Positions 20,843 through 30,676 of a stretch of DNA of 63,112 nucleotides are shown one piece after another. The DNA is from Aurantiochytrium sp. KH105. Its lineage: Eukaryota; Sar; Bigyra; Thraustochytrida; Thraustochytriidae. Positions within the stretch are counted from its first letter, which is position 1, and every line of letters starts with the position of its first letter. The stretch is taken from positions 1 through 63,112 of the forward strand of contig BGKB01000245.1 in assembly GCA_003116975.1 (NCBI GenBank). The letters are read 5' to 3'. Under the pieces are notes generated by a model, which was given only the letters and a program-made list of their open reading frames with translations, was not told the origin of the DNA and made no database searches. The position numbers and the translations under genes were made by a program.

Positions 20843-21475
20843 ATGGTCGTGATGCTGAGCAAGAAGACCGCGGTCCTCGGCCTCTTCGTTGGGGTGCTCG
20901 CCCTGAGCGCCCCCGCGAGTAGCGTATTGGCCGAAGAGGTCGATATCCCAGAACCCGCAGAGTCCGAAGACGTCTTTGGTGCGGACAAGGAGGATGATAT
21001 CGACGTGATGGATATCAACGATGAATTCGATGACAACGATGGAGACAACGCTGCTGCCGCCGGTGCCGCTGACGAACAGCCACAGGTGAGCGCTGAAGAG
21101 GTAGAGCGACTGCAAAAGCTGTTTTCTCAACTCTCCGAGGAGTGTAATGAGCAGGTGCGGCTTGCATACACCGAAGGCAAAGAGCTTTCGGACGACTGCA
21201 AAGAAGAGGTTCAGACCATCATGAGGCGAGAGAACGCCAATGCCAAGGCCGGCAATGCTGTCGATCCTGCCCAAAATTCAGACAAGTCGGACCCAACATT
21301 CACCATTTTGGGCTTCGTGGTCCTACTCCTTGCTGGTCTTGTGGCCTGGGGCGTCTATGCGCAACGCACCATTATTGACCAGATGCCTGAGACCAAGCCC
21401 AAGAAGCTTTCCAAGCAGAAGCAGCTCAAGCTTAAGATGAAGGAACAAAAGCGCGCCGGACCTAACATTCAGTGA
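20843..21475 (+). CDS. Small type I membrane protein with acidic lumenal region, function unknown
   Basis: This encodes 210 residues from an ATG in good context (ACCATGG) at 20843; a second ATG four codons later is possible. A signal peptide (KKTAVLGLFVGVLALSAPAS) is followed by a strongly acidic stretch (DIPEPAESEDVFGADKEDD). A helical segment with two Cys comes next (EECNEQVRLAYTEGKELSDD). A single membrane span lies at about residues 153-172 (FTILGFVVLLLAGLVAWGVY). The tail is basic (KPKKLSKQKQLKLKMKEQ). The topology matches a small ER or secretory-pathway type I protein. I do not recognise the family. TRAP-alpha has a similar layout but is longer, and I see no specific match. Confidence 0.75.
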   Translation: MVVMLSKKTAVLGLFVGVLALSAPASSVLAEEVDIPEPAESEDVFGADKEDDIDVMDINDEFDDNDGDNAAAAGAADEQPQVSAEEVERLQKLFSQLSEECNEQVRLAYTEGKELSDDCKEEVQTIMRRENANAKAGNAVDPAQNSDKSDPTFTILGFVVLLLAGLVAWGVYAQRTIIDQMPETKPKKLSKQKQLKLKMKEQKRAGPNIQ

Positions 21476-21984
21476 GTACTCATTTGCAACTATTTTTCTA
21501 TTTTACAAAAAGCAGTAGAAAACAAAAGAGCGAAAAGGCGCACGCGCGCATCGATGCACGTCTTGCGCGCCATAGACTTGGCGGTGACCCAATGACACCC
21601 TGCATTGTGCGCGAGCTTTGCAACGCAACAGCGACGATGGCATTGATGCTGCAGACAGAAAGATCGTCATGAAGACTACGCACGACTGCTTGCACGCAAA
21701 CTGCAGTTGCACGAGTAGACTGTTTCTTTTGATGTTGTTGTTGCAATTTGCATCATTGTATCAACTTGGCATGCACCACGCCAGTTGGAGCGAGTCATCA
21801 CGAGCAAACAGTTACCACACGCAGAAGCGTTCTTTATGTTGTTTTATTTTGCATCATTGCCAAAGTTTATCATGCGCCACGTCCAGTTGCAAAGAGGCAC
21901 CACACGCAAAGGCGTTCCTTCCTTATGCTATTTTATTTGGAATCATTGTCAAAACATGGTATGGGCCGCGCCCTTTGGAGCGAG
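21476..21984. other. Convergent 3' spacer
   Basis: This is the 3' flank of the small membrane protein and of the MFS gene. It has a locally repetitive feel: imperfect copies of a segment containing CACACGCA(G/A)AAGGCGTTC lie near 21818 and 21901. No ORF is supported. Confidence 0.45.
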
Positions 21985-23775
21985 TCACGGAGCTTCCTCC
22001 ACGAGACCAGCGACCTCCATCTTCTCAATGGCAATAAGCTCATCGTGTTGCTTGCGCCTGTCGCGCGGGGGCTCGCGAATGTGGCGCTGCAAGAGAACGA
22101 GCAGCACAGGAGAAATGAGTGTGACTACGAGAATGACGAACCACATATACTGCGGGTCGCCCTCTCGCGCCGGCGGGCATTCCTGCAACGTGTCAGTACA
22201 CGGCTCGCCGGCAGCAAGAAGCGCTTGGGGACAAAAATGGCAGGTGGCGTCGCACAGGCCTGCCCATGGCGCGGCGCAATCGAGACAGAACGTTTTAGCG
22301 CACGTGCCAGCTCCAGCCTTGATCCATTCGAGACAATGCGCTGCGTCAGGGGCGCACAACGGCTGAGGCGGGCAGTAATGCTGCAGCAGGTATCCCGACA
22401 TGTAGCCCGTGGGTAACTTGGACAGGAAAAGTGGGGCATTGGCCAAGGCCATGAAACCAGCCTCCTGGCCCTCGGGTGCCACGGATACCTGATAGACGAG
22501 GAAACGCGGATTCCAGAGCGACTCCCCGAGCGAAAGCTGGACGACAAAGCCCACGGCTGCCCAGAGATCGTTGGTCATGGCCGGATATATGGCGCTTGAC
22601 GCTGAGATAAAAGCACCCACCGTAATGACACGAAAGGCGTCTAGGTGCGCGGTCCAGGCGGATACGAGGGGCACAAGGATGACGATCATGATCGGGTTCA
22701 ACGAGAAAATCAGACCCTTGTTCACCGTCTCTCCATGAACTCGCACCAAGTACTTTGGCAACGTGGCGTCCAAATGTCGAAAAATGCTGCGCAGATTCAC
22801 CATGATGATTGAGAAAGCGAAGAAGCGCAAAAATGATGGGTCGCGCAAAAGGCCGAGCATACTGCCACTACTGGCGTTCCCTCCGCGGCGAGCAGAGGCG
22901 GAGTTCGCGTTTGCGTTGTCCGATGCGTCTTTGCCTAGGCGTGAGTCTCGGAGTCCAAAGGTGGCCAAAGCAAGGCCGATGGCGCTGGCCCCGGCACAGG
23001 CAAGCAGGATCATGCGATGACTACTCACGCCGTCCAAAAGCCCACCTGTCAGATCTATAGTGGCAAGGTCGCCTTCCGCGTCAGTTGTCTTTTCTGCAGT
23101 GGCAGGAGCCACTGCAATGGTAAAGAAATCGTTGGCAAAGCCTGTGAGCATGCCTCCGAAATTGAGCATGACGGTGAAGATGCCAAAAGCGAAGCTGCGC
23201 AAGTGCTCAGGAGCGAGTCTGCGCACGGCAACCGCCAGCACAGGGATGCCAAGCGCGTCTGCGATGGGCAACACCAGGTACAAATTGAACTTTACAACCC
23301 AGAGAGATGATGTCGTGGCCATGGACAACCGCGACAACACCGCCAGCGCGAATCCCAGCTGCATGCTCGCACGCACTCCAAGTTCATCAATGTATTTTCC
23401 GAGGAGCATGCCGTAGACGGAGATTGCCGCGCCATAGATCCCGTACAGCATTCCTGCGTCCGAGTCGTTCAGGTGGAACTCCTCCGTCAGGAAGAGAGCA
23501 ATGTTTGTGCTCACGCTAAAGTACGCAAAAGCGTTGAGAAGTTTGCACACAAAAATGACACCAAGCCCCGGCGCCTCGCGAGCGAGGCGGGCTATATTTT
23601 CCCGCACCGAGGGCGTCGCCCGGTGTTTCCTGCGACCGCCCGCGCCCGCGCCCCCGCGAGGCTGGAAGGCGTGGCCGTCGTCGGATTCGTTCGAATTGCG
23701 CAGCATGGCTTCCACCTCGGCCGCCGCCGCATTCGGCGCTGCCCCGGATTCCGCAGACGACCGCTGCCGTCTCAT
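21985..23775 (-). CDS. Major facilitator superfamily transporter with Cys-rich loop
   Basis: This encodes 596 residues from the ATG at 23775. About 12 hydrophobic spans are visible, beginning with GVIFVCKLLNAFAYFSVSTN at about residue 74. The segment GKYIDELGVRASMQLGFAL resembles the loop 2-3 motif A position of MFS carriers in degenerate form. The central loop is Ala/Asn/Ser-rich. Before the last span is an unusual cysteine-rich loop with about 11 Cys (near residues 475-545, including CAKTFCLDC and CDATCHFC). The cytosolic C-tail is basic and then acidic. The substrate cannot be inferred from sequence; the family is widespread in stramenopiles. Confidence 0.85.
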   Translation of the reverse strand: MRRQRSSAESGAAPNAAAAEVEAMLRNSNESDDGHAFQPRGGAGAGGRRKHRATPSVRENIARLAREAPGLGVIFVCKLLNAFAYFSVSTNIALFLTEEFHLNDSDAGMLYGIYGAAISVYGMLLGKYIDELGVRASMQLGFALAVLSRLSMATTSSLWVVKFNLYLVLPIADALGIPVLAVAVRRLAPEHLRSFAFGIFTVMLNFGGMLTGFANDFFTIAVAPATAEKTTDAEGDLATIDLTGGLLDGVSSHRMILLACAGASAIGLALATFGLRDSRLGKDASDNANANSASARRGGNASSGSMLGLLRDPSFLRFFAFSIIMVNLRSIFRHLDATLPKYLVRVHGETVNKGLIFSLNPIMIVILVPLVSAWTAHLDAFRVITVGAFISASSAIYPAMTNDLWAAVGFVVQLSLGESLWNPRFLVYQVSVAPEGQEAGFMALANAPLFLSKLPTGYMSGYLLQHYCPPQPLCAPDAAHCLEWIKAGAGTCAKTFCLDCAAPWAGLCDATCHFCPQALLAAGEPCTDTLQECPPAREGDPQYMWFVILVVTLISPVLLVLLQRHIREPPRDRRKQHDELIAIEKMEVAGLVEEAP

Positions 23776-24381
23776 TCCCGGCCGGTGGCCTCGGCCCGCG
23801 CCGCCGCTGCCCGCGCCGCCGGATTCCGCGCGCGCGCCCAGGTTCGCCGAGGCGGTCTGCTCGCCGCAAGCACCTCGCGCGGCGCCGTCATCCCGGCCGC
23901 GGCACCGTGCACGATAGCGCGGAAGCAGACCCGAAGAGACCTAAAACAAATGGGTTGCGCACATGGGTCACTTCGTCAACGGCTCTGCGGAGGTGGCTGC
24001 GTTGGGGGCGAGGATGGTCGGTCGGCCGTGCCGCCAGAGCTGGTGCATGAGGGGAGCCCGTTTCAGGCCTATGGCATACATGGGCCGAGATAGCGCGTAG
24101 CGGCCTTGCGGTGGGCGGTCGACTACTAGGTCTTTGTTTTTTTGCTTGTCTGCATGTAGGCGTGCTTGCGTGCTTGGAGAGAGAATAATTTGAGAGCCAA
24201 AGCCTGAGGGAGAAAGGACCTCACTGTCAATGCCACTAGCAGGCTCAAGGCTCTAAGAGAAGCCCTGACAGTGGAGGAGTCTTGTTTCCTTTTATGACTC
24301 GGAATTTCTAGTGTCTCTCAGGTTGGGTGCAAACCTGGGCCCGGGTCGAGAGCCTGCCCGCGGGGCAGCGGCAGCGTCACG
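23776..24381. other. Divergent promoter region
   Basis: This 606-bp space lies between the minus-strand MFS gene and the plus-strand channel gene. It is GC-rich near the MFS start and more mixed towards the channel. No ORF with recognisable content is present. Confidence 0.5.
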
Positions 24382-27300
24382 ATGGCCGAGGACCGGTCGG
24401 GCTTGCGCGACTTTGCGGCGTTGCTGACGAGCTCGCGCGGAGCACAGGTGCTCCTGCATGGCCAGGGCCACGGACCGCCTGTGCGCGCGAAGCTTCGCTT
24501 AGAAATTGCCGCGGCAAAAACGGCACCACAATGGGGGGCGGACGCGGCAGAGATGACCACGACCTCGCGAATGCAAATCATTCCCATATCGAGCTGGCAC
24601 GGCATGCGCAAAGCTCTCCAGCGGTGGCGAATACGATCATCTTCCTCTAGGATCAAGACAGAGAAATATGCCAAATCACGACGAGATAATGCAAAGGACT
24701 TTGCCATCGCCGACATTCAAAGCGTCATCCTCGGACGCGAAACGGCCAACTTCGAGAGGACGCAAAGGTACATGCGCAGCACTTCGGGCGAACATGCGCT
24801 TGACCTTGAGGATCTCGGGTATCGATGCTTTTCCATTATCGTCCAGCTCGAGGAAGGCGAAGAACGATCCATTGACATCGAAGTTCCAGCTGCCCAGGGA
24901 GGACGAGCTCGTCGAGACCGCCTTGCATACGGCGTGGCCGCACTCGCGGGGAGAAGCATGACATTTGATGCACCTAAATCGCTGTCCGCCGCTACACATC
25001 AACCTGGCGTGGCAGAGCGCCTGCATACGTTCATGTTTGGACGCCCAGTGACAATATTCTTGGCATGCTGTATCTTCGTTTCCGTGACGGTCATGGCATG
25101 TTTGACTCCCTTGCTCGAAGTGGACTCGAGTCTTGGGGCTCGCTATGCCGCCGAGATTCAGCTTGCCAGTGCCATCAATACTGCAATGTCATGGATCTTT
25201 ACGATCGAGGTCGTGGCCAAAATTCTCGCCTTTGAAAGTCTCGTCTTTTACCTATCGGATCCATGGAACGCGCTGGACTTTTTTGTGGTGGCCGCCGGCT
25301 GGCTCAGTGACCTCGCTACCGCTCCTGGAGCCACGGCGACGGACGAGAGCGCTCTGAACTTTACGGCGCTACGTGCGCTACGTGCGCTGCGCGTCCTCCG
25401 GACCTTCAAAATGCTCGAAGGAATTCGTGAGATCGTTGACACTTTCATCAAAACGCTCAAGGCTGTAGTGCAATGCATGCTCCTCTACTTTTACTTTGTC
25501 GGTCTCTCTGCAATCGTGGCGTCCGGGTTGTGGCAAAGCACATTAAAGTATCATTGCGCGCTGTTCGACGAATCTGGCACCGGGAGCTGGACGCCACTCC
25601 GTCCTCGGCAATATTGCAGTCCTGGGAACGATGCAGGCTTCGTGTGCCCGGGATCGTCCACGTGTGTAGAACTCGATGCTTCCCCGGGGCGCGGTTTCTT
25701 GTCATTTTTGGCTTCTCTCAATACGCTGTACGCTGTATCGGTTCGTGCTGGCCTCGGAGAGTATTTGCGAGGGCTTTTGGTGGCGACGGATTCATCGGCG
25801 TCATCGGTGGCTGTGGTGATCTTTTTTGTTGTCTTTAATCTTTTTGTGAGTGGCATGGTCTTTTCTATTTTCATTGCCATTATCCGAAACACCTTTACCT
25901 CAACGCAGCGGAAAGCAAAGGAACGCAAGTACCGTATGAGCCTCAAGATCCAGCGCGAGTCTGCGATGGTCGCACCCGCACGAATGACTTTCACTGCACG
26001 GGCTACTCGACGCGTGACCGACGTTCGCTCCATGGTGGGCGAGATCGTGAAACCCGTACCGCCTCGGCCGCCGCTGGTAAGAGTCGCAGCCCTTATCGCG
26101 GATTCTAGCATTTTCCGAGGCTGTATCAGCACGCTGATTCTCCTCAATTGTCTCTCTTTTGCGTTTGAGTACCATGGGCAGCCCGAGTCGGAAAAACGGT
26201 GGATGTCTAATGCAGAGCTCTGTTTTACGAGCCTCTTTCTTTTGGAGATGGGTATCAAAGTGCTCGCACTTGGTGGATTCCGCGCATACCTTGGCAACGT
26301 CTGGAATGCCTTTGATTTCGTGGTGGTCACGAGCTCCGTCGTGGGCATTTTCGCGAGCTCTTTCGTCAACCTGTCTCTTTTGCGCATTTTGCGACTTTTG
26401 CGCGTTGTGAGGCTTCTTCGTCGCAATGCGGATATTGTGCGCATCCTCATGGCGCTCATTCACTCGTTTCCTCAGCTTGCGAATCTTATTCTCTTTTGCG
26501 GACTCGTTTTCAGCGTCTTTGGCATTATGGGGATGCAACTGTATGGAGCAAAGCTTGGTCTGCCAACTCAAGCAGAGCTTGATGCTGCAGGCGGTAACTT
26601 TACCGAGGCTTACTCGCCTCCACGAGCGAACTTTGACACCTTTCCAGCAGCGCTCTTGACGCTCTTTCAAATGATGACGGGTGGGGCGCAATGGCCAATC
26701 TATTACTCGATTCTAGAGAGCAGCATGGGGTCAACAGCACCCATCTTCTTTTTGACGTTTGGTGTTTTTTCGACTTTTATCATTCTCAACTTTTTGGTCG
26801 TCATCATCATGAGCAACTTCGGCCTCTCTCCGGATGCCCTACAAAAGTTACGAGAAGAAAGGGAAAGAGATGTTCTCCGGACCCTCGCGCAAAAGGAGAA
26901 AGTAATCAAAGATAAAAAGGCGCTCACACTCCGCGACAACCGGGATTCGTCAAGTCTGGGCCATGGTGACCAGAGCTCCCATGACAAAGCCAGCATTCAA
27001 GCGCAATGCCTTGTAGAGGATGGGAGAAAAAGCAGTCTTTTGTCTCGCTTTGCGCGAATTATTCCGCCGCAACGACGCGAATATTCTCTCTTGGTTCTGC
27101 CGCCTCACGCAACCATGCGAACAACCATGGCCCAATTAAGCGAGCACGCCTGGTTCAAGGGTTTCATTCTCTTTGTCGTGATGCTGAGCAGTGTCTCGCT
27201 TACCCTGGAGTCGCCTGCCCGCCCACCTACGGGACTGCTAGAAGTCGTGCTCGAGGTTTCAGACATGATTTTTCTGGCCGTCTTTACTCTCGAGTTTGGA

Positions 27301-29748
27301 GTCAAGGTGATCGCGTACGGCTTTGTCCTTCCCTCGGAAAGCTACCTTCGAAGTGGGTGGAATTGGCTTGATTTTGTGGTGCTCATTGTCAGCTATGTGG
27401 GTTTGGCCGGCAGTGGGGGCAGTGCAAGCCGTGTTCTACGCACAGGCCGCATTCTGCGGCCTCTGCGTATGATCAACCGCAACGAGGGCCTGAAAATTAT
27501 TGTTGACGCTCTGCTTCGCGCAGCGCAGCCCGTCTCCTACACAATCTTACTTCTCCTCGTTTATTTCTTCACCTTTGGGCTCGTTGGCATGGAAGCCTTT
27601 ATGGGCCTCTTTTGGAGGTGCAACGACGCGAGCGTGGCGGACCGCGCAGCTTGCACGGGCCACTTTGTCGACGCTGATTCGGGGATCTTGCTGCCTCGCG
27701 TCTGGGCGCCGCCTCCCTTTGGTTTTGACTCGATTGGAGACGCCTTTGCGACGTTGATTGAAACGGTCTCGCTCAAGGGCTGGCCCGAAAAGCTTTATGT
27801 AGCAATGGACACGACCGCAGTCGATGCACAGCCGCAACGCGATGCGGCTCCCACGCATTCGGTGTTTTTCGTCGTCTTCATATACTTTGGCAGCTTCTTT
27901 ATGATGAAGCTTTTTGTGGGTGTGATTGTAGGTTCCTTTCGCAAATACTCGGGAAACATGCTACTCACGGCGGACCAACTCGAATGGGTCGAGATGAAGC
28001 GCGTCATGGCGCACATTGCACCGCGTCTCCAAGAGCCAAAGGGAAAGCTTTGCAACTGGTGCTATCAAGCTTTTATTTCCGGTCGCCTCAACATTGCATG
28101 CACTCTTGTCTTCCTGGCGCATTTGCTCTTCGTGATTGTCATCGAGACGATGACGGCGGAAGACGCAGAGAAGTCCGCGCTTGAGGTGCTCGGCCACACG
28201 GCGTTTGTGGTACTGGCTATTGCGGTGCATTGCGCGCAGATTCTCGGAGCCGGCGTTTCGAATGTTGTCTCCAAGTGCGCATACAATTTGCGCACGGGAA
28301 AACTTTATCGCCGTATACATCTTTCCAATACTTTCTCGATTGTGGCCTGCGTGCTGAGTCTCGTGGCGCTTGTGCCGGAATCAGGGATTCCTATTCGGCT
28401 TCTCGTGGCGTTGCGCGGTCTTGATTTCAGTCGCCTCATCCAATTAGCTGGCATGGGCTCAGCCACATTGCGGCATGTGCTTCAGGTGCTTTCGGAGTGC
28501 TTGTTGCTCATGCTGAATGTCACATTGGTCTTCTTTATGGTCCTCTTCATCTATGCGGTTCTGGGTATGCAAATGTTTGCCACTGTGAAAGATGGTGCTG
28601 CGCTTGGGGTCACAGCTAGCTTTGTCACGTTTCCAGAAGCGCTATTGACAATTTTTCAAGTTGCCGCCGGCGACAATTGGATAAAAATTATGCGCGAGTG
28701 CGGCGTGGGGGCGCCGGCTTGCATGGAGGGCGTAAATTGTGGATCTTTCGTGGGCTCACGCGTCTTCTTTTACTCGTTTTTCTTCGTCTGTTTTGGCGTC
28801 TTTTTGAATCTGTACACGGCCACCATTGTCGACGCCTACGAGTCGAAGTTGAAAGCGCAGACAACGCGCTGGGCCTTTTCGGAGAGCCAGCTTGTTCGTT
28901 TTCAAGATGTCTGGGCAGGCCTTGATCCGAGTGCAACAGGTCGAATTTCCACGCGTCTTTTTTGCAAGCTTTTTTACGACTTGGGAATACCGTTTGTGTT
29001 TGGGGATAAGAAGGAATTCACCGAACGTCAGAAAAAGGTGCAGTACAATCAGGCACGCTTCGAGATCTTTGACAATATATCGACGCGCTATCCTTGTGCA
29101 CTTCCAAACGGGGAAGTGGCCAAGGCAGGGGAGCCGTCGGTGAGTTTTTTCGAGGTGCTGCAGGTGGTCGTCATGGTCAATGTTGACGAGTCCAGCATGT
29201 CCACGGAGGAGCGCGTGCATCGCGTTCGAAAGCGCCAATTTATTGCATGCGCCTTGGCGGCCTTAACGATTCAGTCCTGGTTCCGAGGGATGATGCAGCG
29301 ACGCATTCTACGTTCCATGTTACACGCGGCCTCGTCGCAAGCGAAGCCGGGCGAGCGACCGTTGCTTCAGGCGGCAGATAGTCAAGTCGCTGTTCGCCGT
29401 TCCTATGCGCATCTTTACAAGCGGGAACTTGACGCAAACCACCCTCTTCTCTCAGTGATGGGCGTCCGGAAGTCTCGAGATGAGATCGATGTGCAACGAC
29501 TGCGCACTTTCATGGCCACAAGCACATCTGATTTTTCCGGATTTGCAAGTTCCAAGGGCAAAGGGCCAACGCCCCTGGAAGCTTTGATTGAGGAGGATGC
29601 TACCGCCCAGCAGATTGCGCAACTTCCGCGTCGGCGGTCGCTCCAGGTGGATTCTTTGTTAGCAGCGACGCAGTCCGCCCGGGACTTGCATCTTGCTGCA
29701 AGCGAAGCGAAAGCTGCCTTTATCAAGACGAAAGCGGGTACATTTTGA
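24382..29748 (+). CDS. Four-domain voltage-gated cation channel with N-terminal PLC-type PH-like domain
   Basis: This encodes 1788 residues in one exon. Residues ~11-190 resemble a phospholipase C-type PH domain: FAIADIQSVILGRETANFER then GYRCFSIIVQ and RSIDIEVP. Four six-span repeats follow (S1 starts near 223, 573, 927 and 1234). S4 segments are Arg-rich in I (LRALRALRVLRTFK), II (LRILRLLRVVRLLRR) and III (LRTGRILRPLRMINRNEGLK), but weak in IV, with Arg spaced by six. The P-loops read SVRAGL (I), MMTGGAQW (II), SLKGW (III) and AAGDNW (IV), so the usual E/D ring is A-G-K-D. After repeat IV come an EF-hand-like helix (DPSATGRIS) and an IQ-like motif (IQSWFRGMMQRR). It is related to Cav/Nav/NALCN/Cch1 channels. 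The selectivity is unclear and could be unusual. Confidence 0.93.
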   Translation: MAEDRSGLRDFAALLTSSRGAQVLLHGQGHGPPVRAKLRLEIAAAKTAPQWGADAAEMTTTSRMQIIPISSWHGMRKALQRWRIRSSSSRIKTEKYAKSRRDNAKDFAIADIQSVILGRETANFERTQRYMRSTSGEHALDLEDLGYRCFSIIVQLEEGEERSIDIEVPAAQGGRARRDRLAYGVAALAGRSMTFDAPKSLSAATHQPGVAERLHTFMFGRPVTIFLACCIFVSVTVMACLTPLLEVDSSLGARYAAEIQLASAINTAMSWIFTIEVVAKILAFESLVFYLSDPWNALDFFVVAAGWLSDLATAPGATATDESALNFTALRALRALRVLRTFKMLEGIREIVDTFIKTLKAVVQCMLLYFYFVGLSAIVASGLWQSTLKYHCALFDESGTGSWTPLRPRQYCSPGNDAGFVCPGSSTCVELDASPGRGFLSFLASLNTLYAVSVRAGLGEYLRGLLVATDSSASSVAVVIFFVVFNLFVSGMVFSIFIAIIRNTFTSTQRKAKERKYRMSLKIQRESAMVAPARMTFTARATRRVTDVRSMVGEIVKPVPPRPPLVRVAALIADSSIFRGCISTLILLNCLSFAFEYHGQPESEKRWMSNAELCFTSLFLLEMGIKVLALGGFRAYLGNVWNAFDFVVVTSSVVGIFASSFVNLSLLRILRLLRVVRLLRRNADIVRILMALIHSFPQLANLILFCGLVFSVFGIMGMQLYGAKLGLPTQAELDAAGGNFTEAYSPPRANFDTFPAALLTLFQMMTGGAQWPIYYSILESSMGSTAPIFFLTFGVFSTFIILNFLVVIIMSNFGLSPDALQKLREERERDVLRTLAQKEKVIKDKKALTLRDNRDSSSLGHGDQSSHDKASIQAQCLVEDGRKSSLLSRFARIIPPQRREYSLLVLPPHATMRTTMAQLSEHAWFKGFILFVVMLSSVSLTLESPARPPTGLLEVVLEVSDMIFLAVFTLEFGVKVIAYGFVLPSESYLRSGWNWLDFVVLIVSYVGLAGSGGSASRVLRTGRILRPLRMINRNEGLKIIVDALLRAAQPVSYTILLLLVYFFTFGLVGMEAFMGLFWRCNDASVADRAACTGHFVDADSGILLPRVWAPPPFGFDSIGDAFATLIETVSLKGWPEKLYVAMDTTAVDAQPQRDAAPTHSVFFVVFIYFGSFFMMKLFVGVIVGSFRKYSGNMLLTADQLEWVEMKRVMAHIAPRLQEPKGKLCNWCYQAFISGRLNIACTLVFLAHLLFVIVIETMTAEDAEKSALEVLGHTAFVVLAIAVHCAQILGAGVSNVVSKCAYNLRTGKLYRRIHLSNTFSIVACVLSLVALVPESGIPIRLLVALRGLDFSRLIQLAGMGSATLRHVLQVLSECLLLMLNVTLVFFMVLFIYAVLGMQMFATVKDGAALGVTASFVTFPEALLTIFQVAAGDNWIKIMRECGVGAPACMEGVNCGSFVGSRVFFYSFFFVCFGVFLNLYTATIVDAYESKLKAQTTRWAFSESQLVRFQDVWAGLDPSATGRISTRLFCKLFYDLGIPFVFGDKKEFTERQKKVQYNQARFEIFDNISTRYPCALPNGEVAKAGEPSVSFFEVLQVVVMVNVDESSMSTEERVHRVRKRQFIACALAALTIQSWFRGMMQRRILRSMLHAASSQAKPGERPLLQAADSQVAVRRSYAHLYKRELDANHPLLSVMGVRKSRDEIDVQRLRTFMATSTSDFSGFASSKGKGPTPLEALIEEDATAQQIAQLPRRRSLQVDSLLAATQSARDLHLAASEAKAAFIKTKAGTF

Positions 29749-30676
29749 CTTTTACCTTTTCTCTTTGTGTGTGTGTAAATCAGAGCGATCCCTGCTTTCT
29801 ATTTGGCACAAGAAGGTTTTCAGCCCAACCTTTTGTCGAATCGCCTGTCAATCGGTATAAGGTGAGAAAAAAGCCAAATGCAATAAGAGCATTTTTCCAA
29901 GCGCCTACAGAGAAGACACTCATGACCCAAGTATTGAATGAAATTTTCATTTCTTTTGCTTGCTTTCCATGCTCCGAAGAAGTTTCGGGGCTGCCAACAT
30001 TCAGCCTCCCGCGCATTGTCCTAAGAGCATTGCCTCGCGCTTCCCTCTTTCACTTTTTTTTAATGTGAAGGTATACCGTTCAAGCTTTTGCAGCTTGAGA
30101 TCTAAGGACGAGATCAACAAGACCCAGTCTGAGCATGGATGACAATGACAGGATATTTGACGACGCTCTCCGTGTCGCGCAGTGCGCAAGACCGCTTCGC
30201 CCCACATGCAGCTGGAGGTCCGCGCCTCCTTTCCTGCACCCCAAGCCAACCACCCCCATCAAAACAACCCACCAGCCCAGCCTCGCAGGTTGGTCAAAGT
30301 GCAGGCGCGGCTGTCTACCTCCTCGGCGTCCTCCTCTGCATCCTCCTTGGCGTGCGCCATGCCCTGCAACACGCCCAGCAGGGAAAAACAACGGGAATGA
30401 CCGTCGGGAATGACAGTGAATAAGATCCTTTCGACTGCCCGTTCATTCCTTCCCTCTGTCTCGTCAGTCAGTCGATCAACAGGAGCACGGCGGCACCGGC
30501 GGCGAGCCCTCGATCATCCAATCACCGCTCGGCTCGGCTGGGCGCGGCGTGGCTCGGCGCGGCGCGGCGCGGCGCGGCGTGGCGTGGCTTGGCGCGGCGT
30601 GGCTCCGTCGGCTCGGCGCGGTCGCGCGGAGCGGCTGGCCGACGGCCGCAGCGGCGCGCAGAGGCAGCGGAAGAGC
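29749..30676. other. Intergenic region upstream of TAF5
   Basis: This holds the 3' flank of the channel gene, a candidate tiny gene (30135-30423, listed separately) and a GC-rich GGCGC repeat stretch at about 30545-30605 just before the TAF5 start. Confidence 0.5.
30135..30423 (+). CDS. Candidate small tail-anchored protein, possibly two exons
   Basis: An ATG at 30135 opens MDDNDRIFDDALR. In another frame, directly after a good CAG acceptor (30286-30288), a short frame reads VGQSAGAAVYLLGVLLCILL and continues basic to a stop at 30421-30423. Joining 30135-30173 to 30289-30423 keeps phase and would give 57 residues with one C-terminal membrane span. The donor in this join (GTCGCG) is weak, so the exact splice is uncertain. 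No family is recognised. It may be spurious, but the sequence on both sides of the proposed join looks protein-like. Confidence 0.3.
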
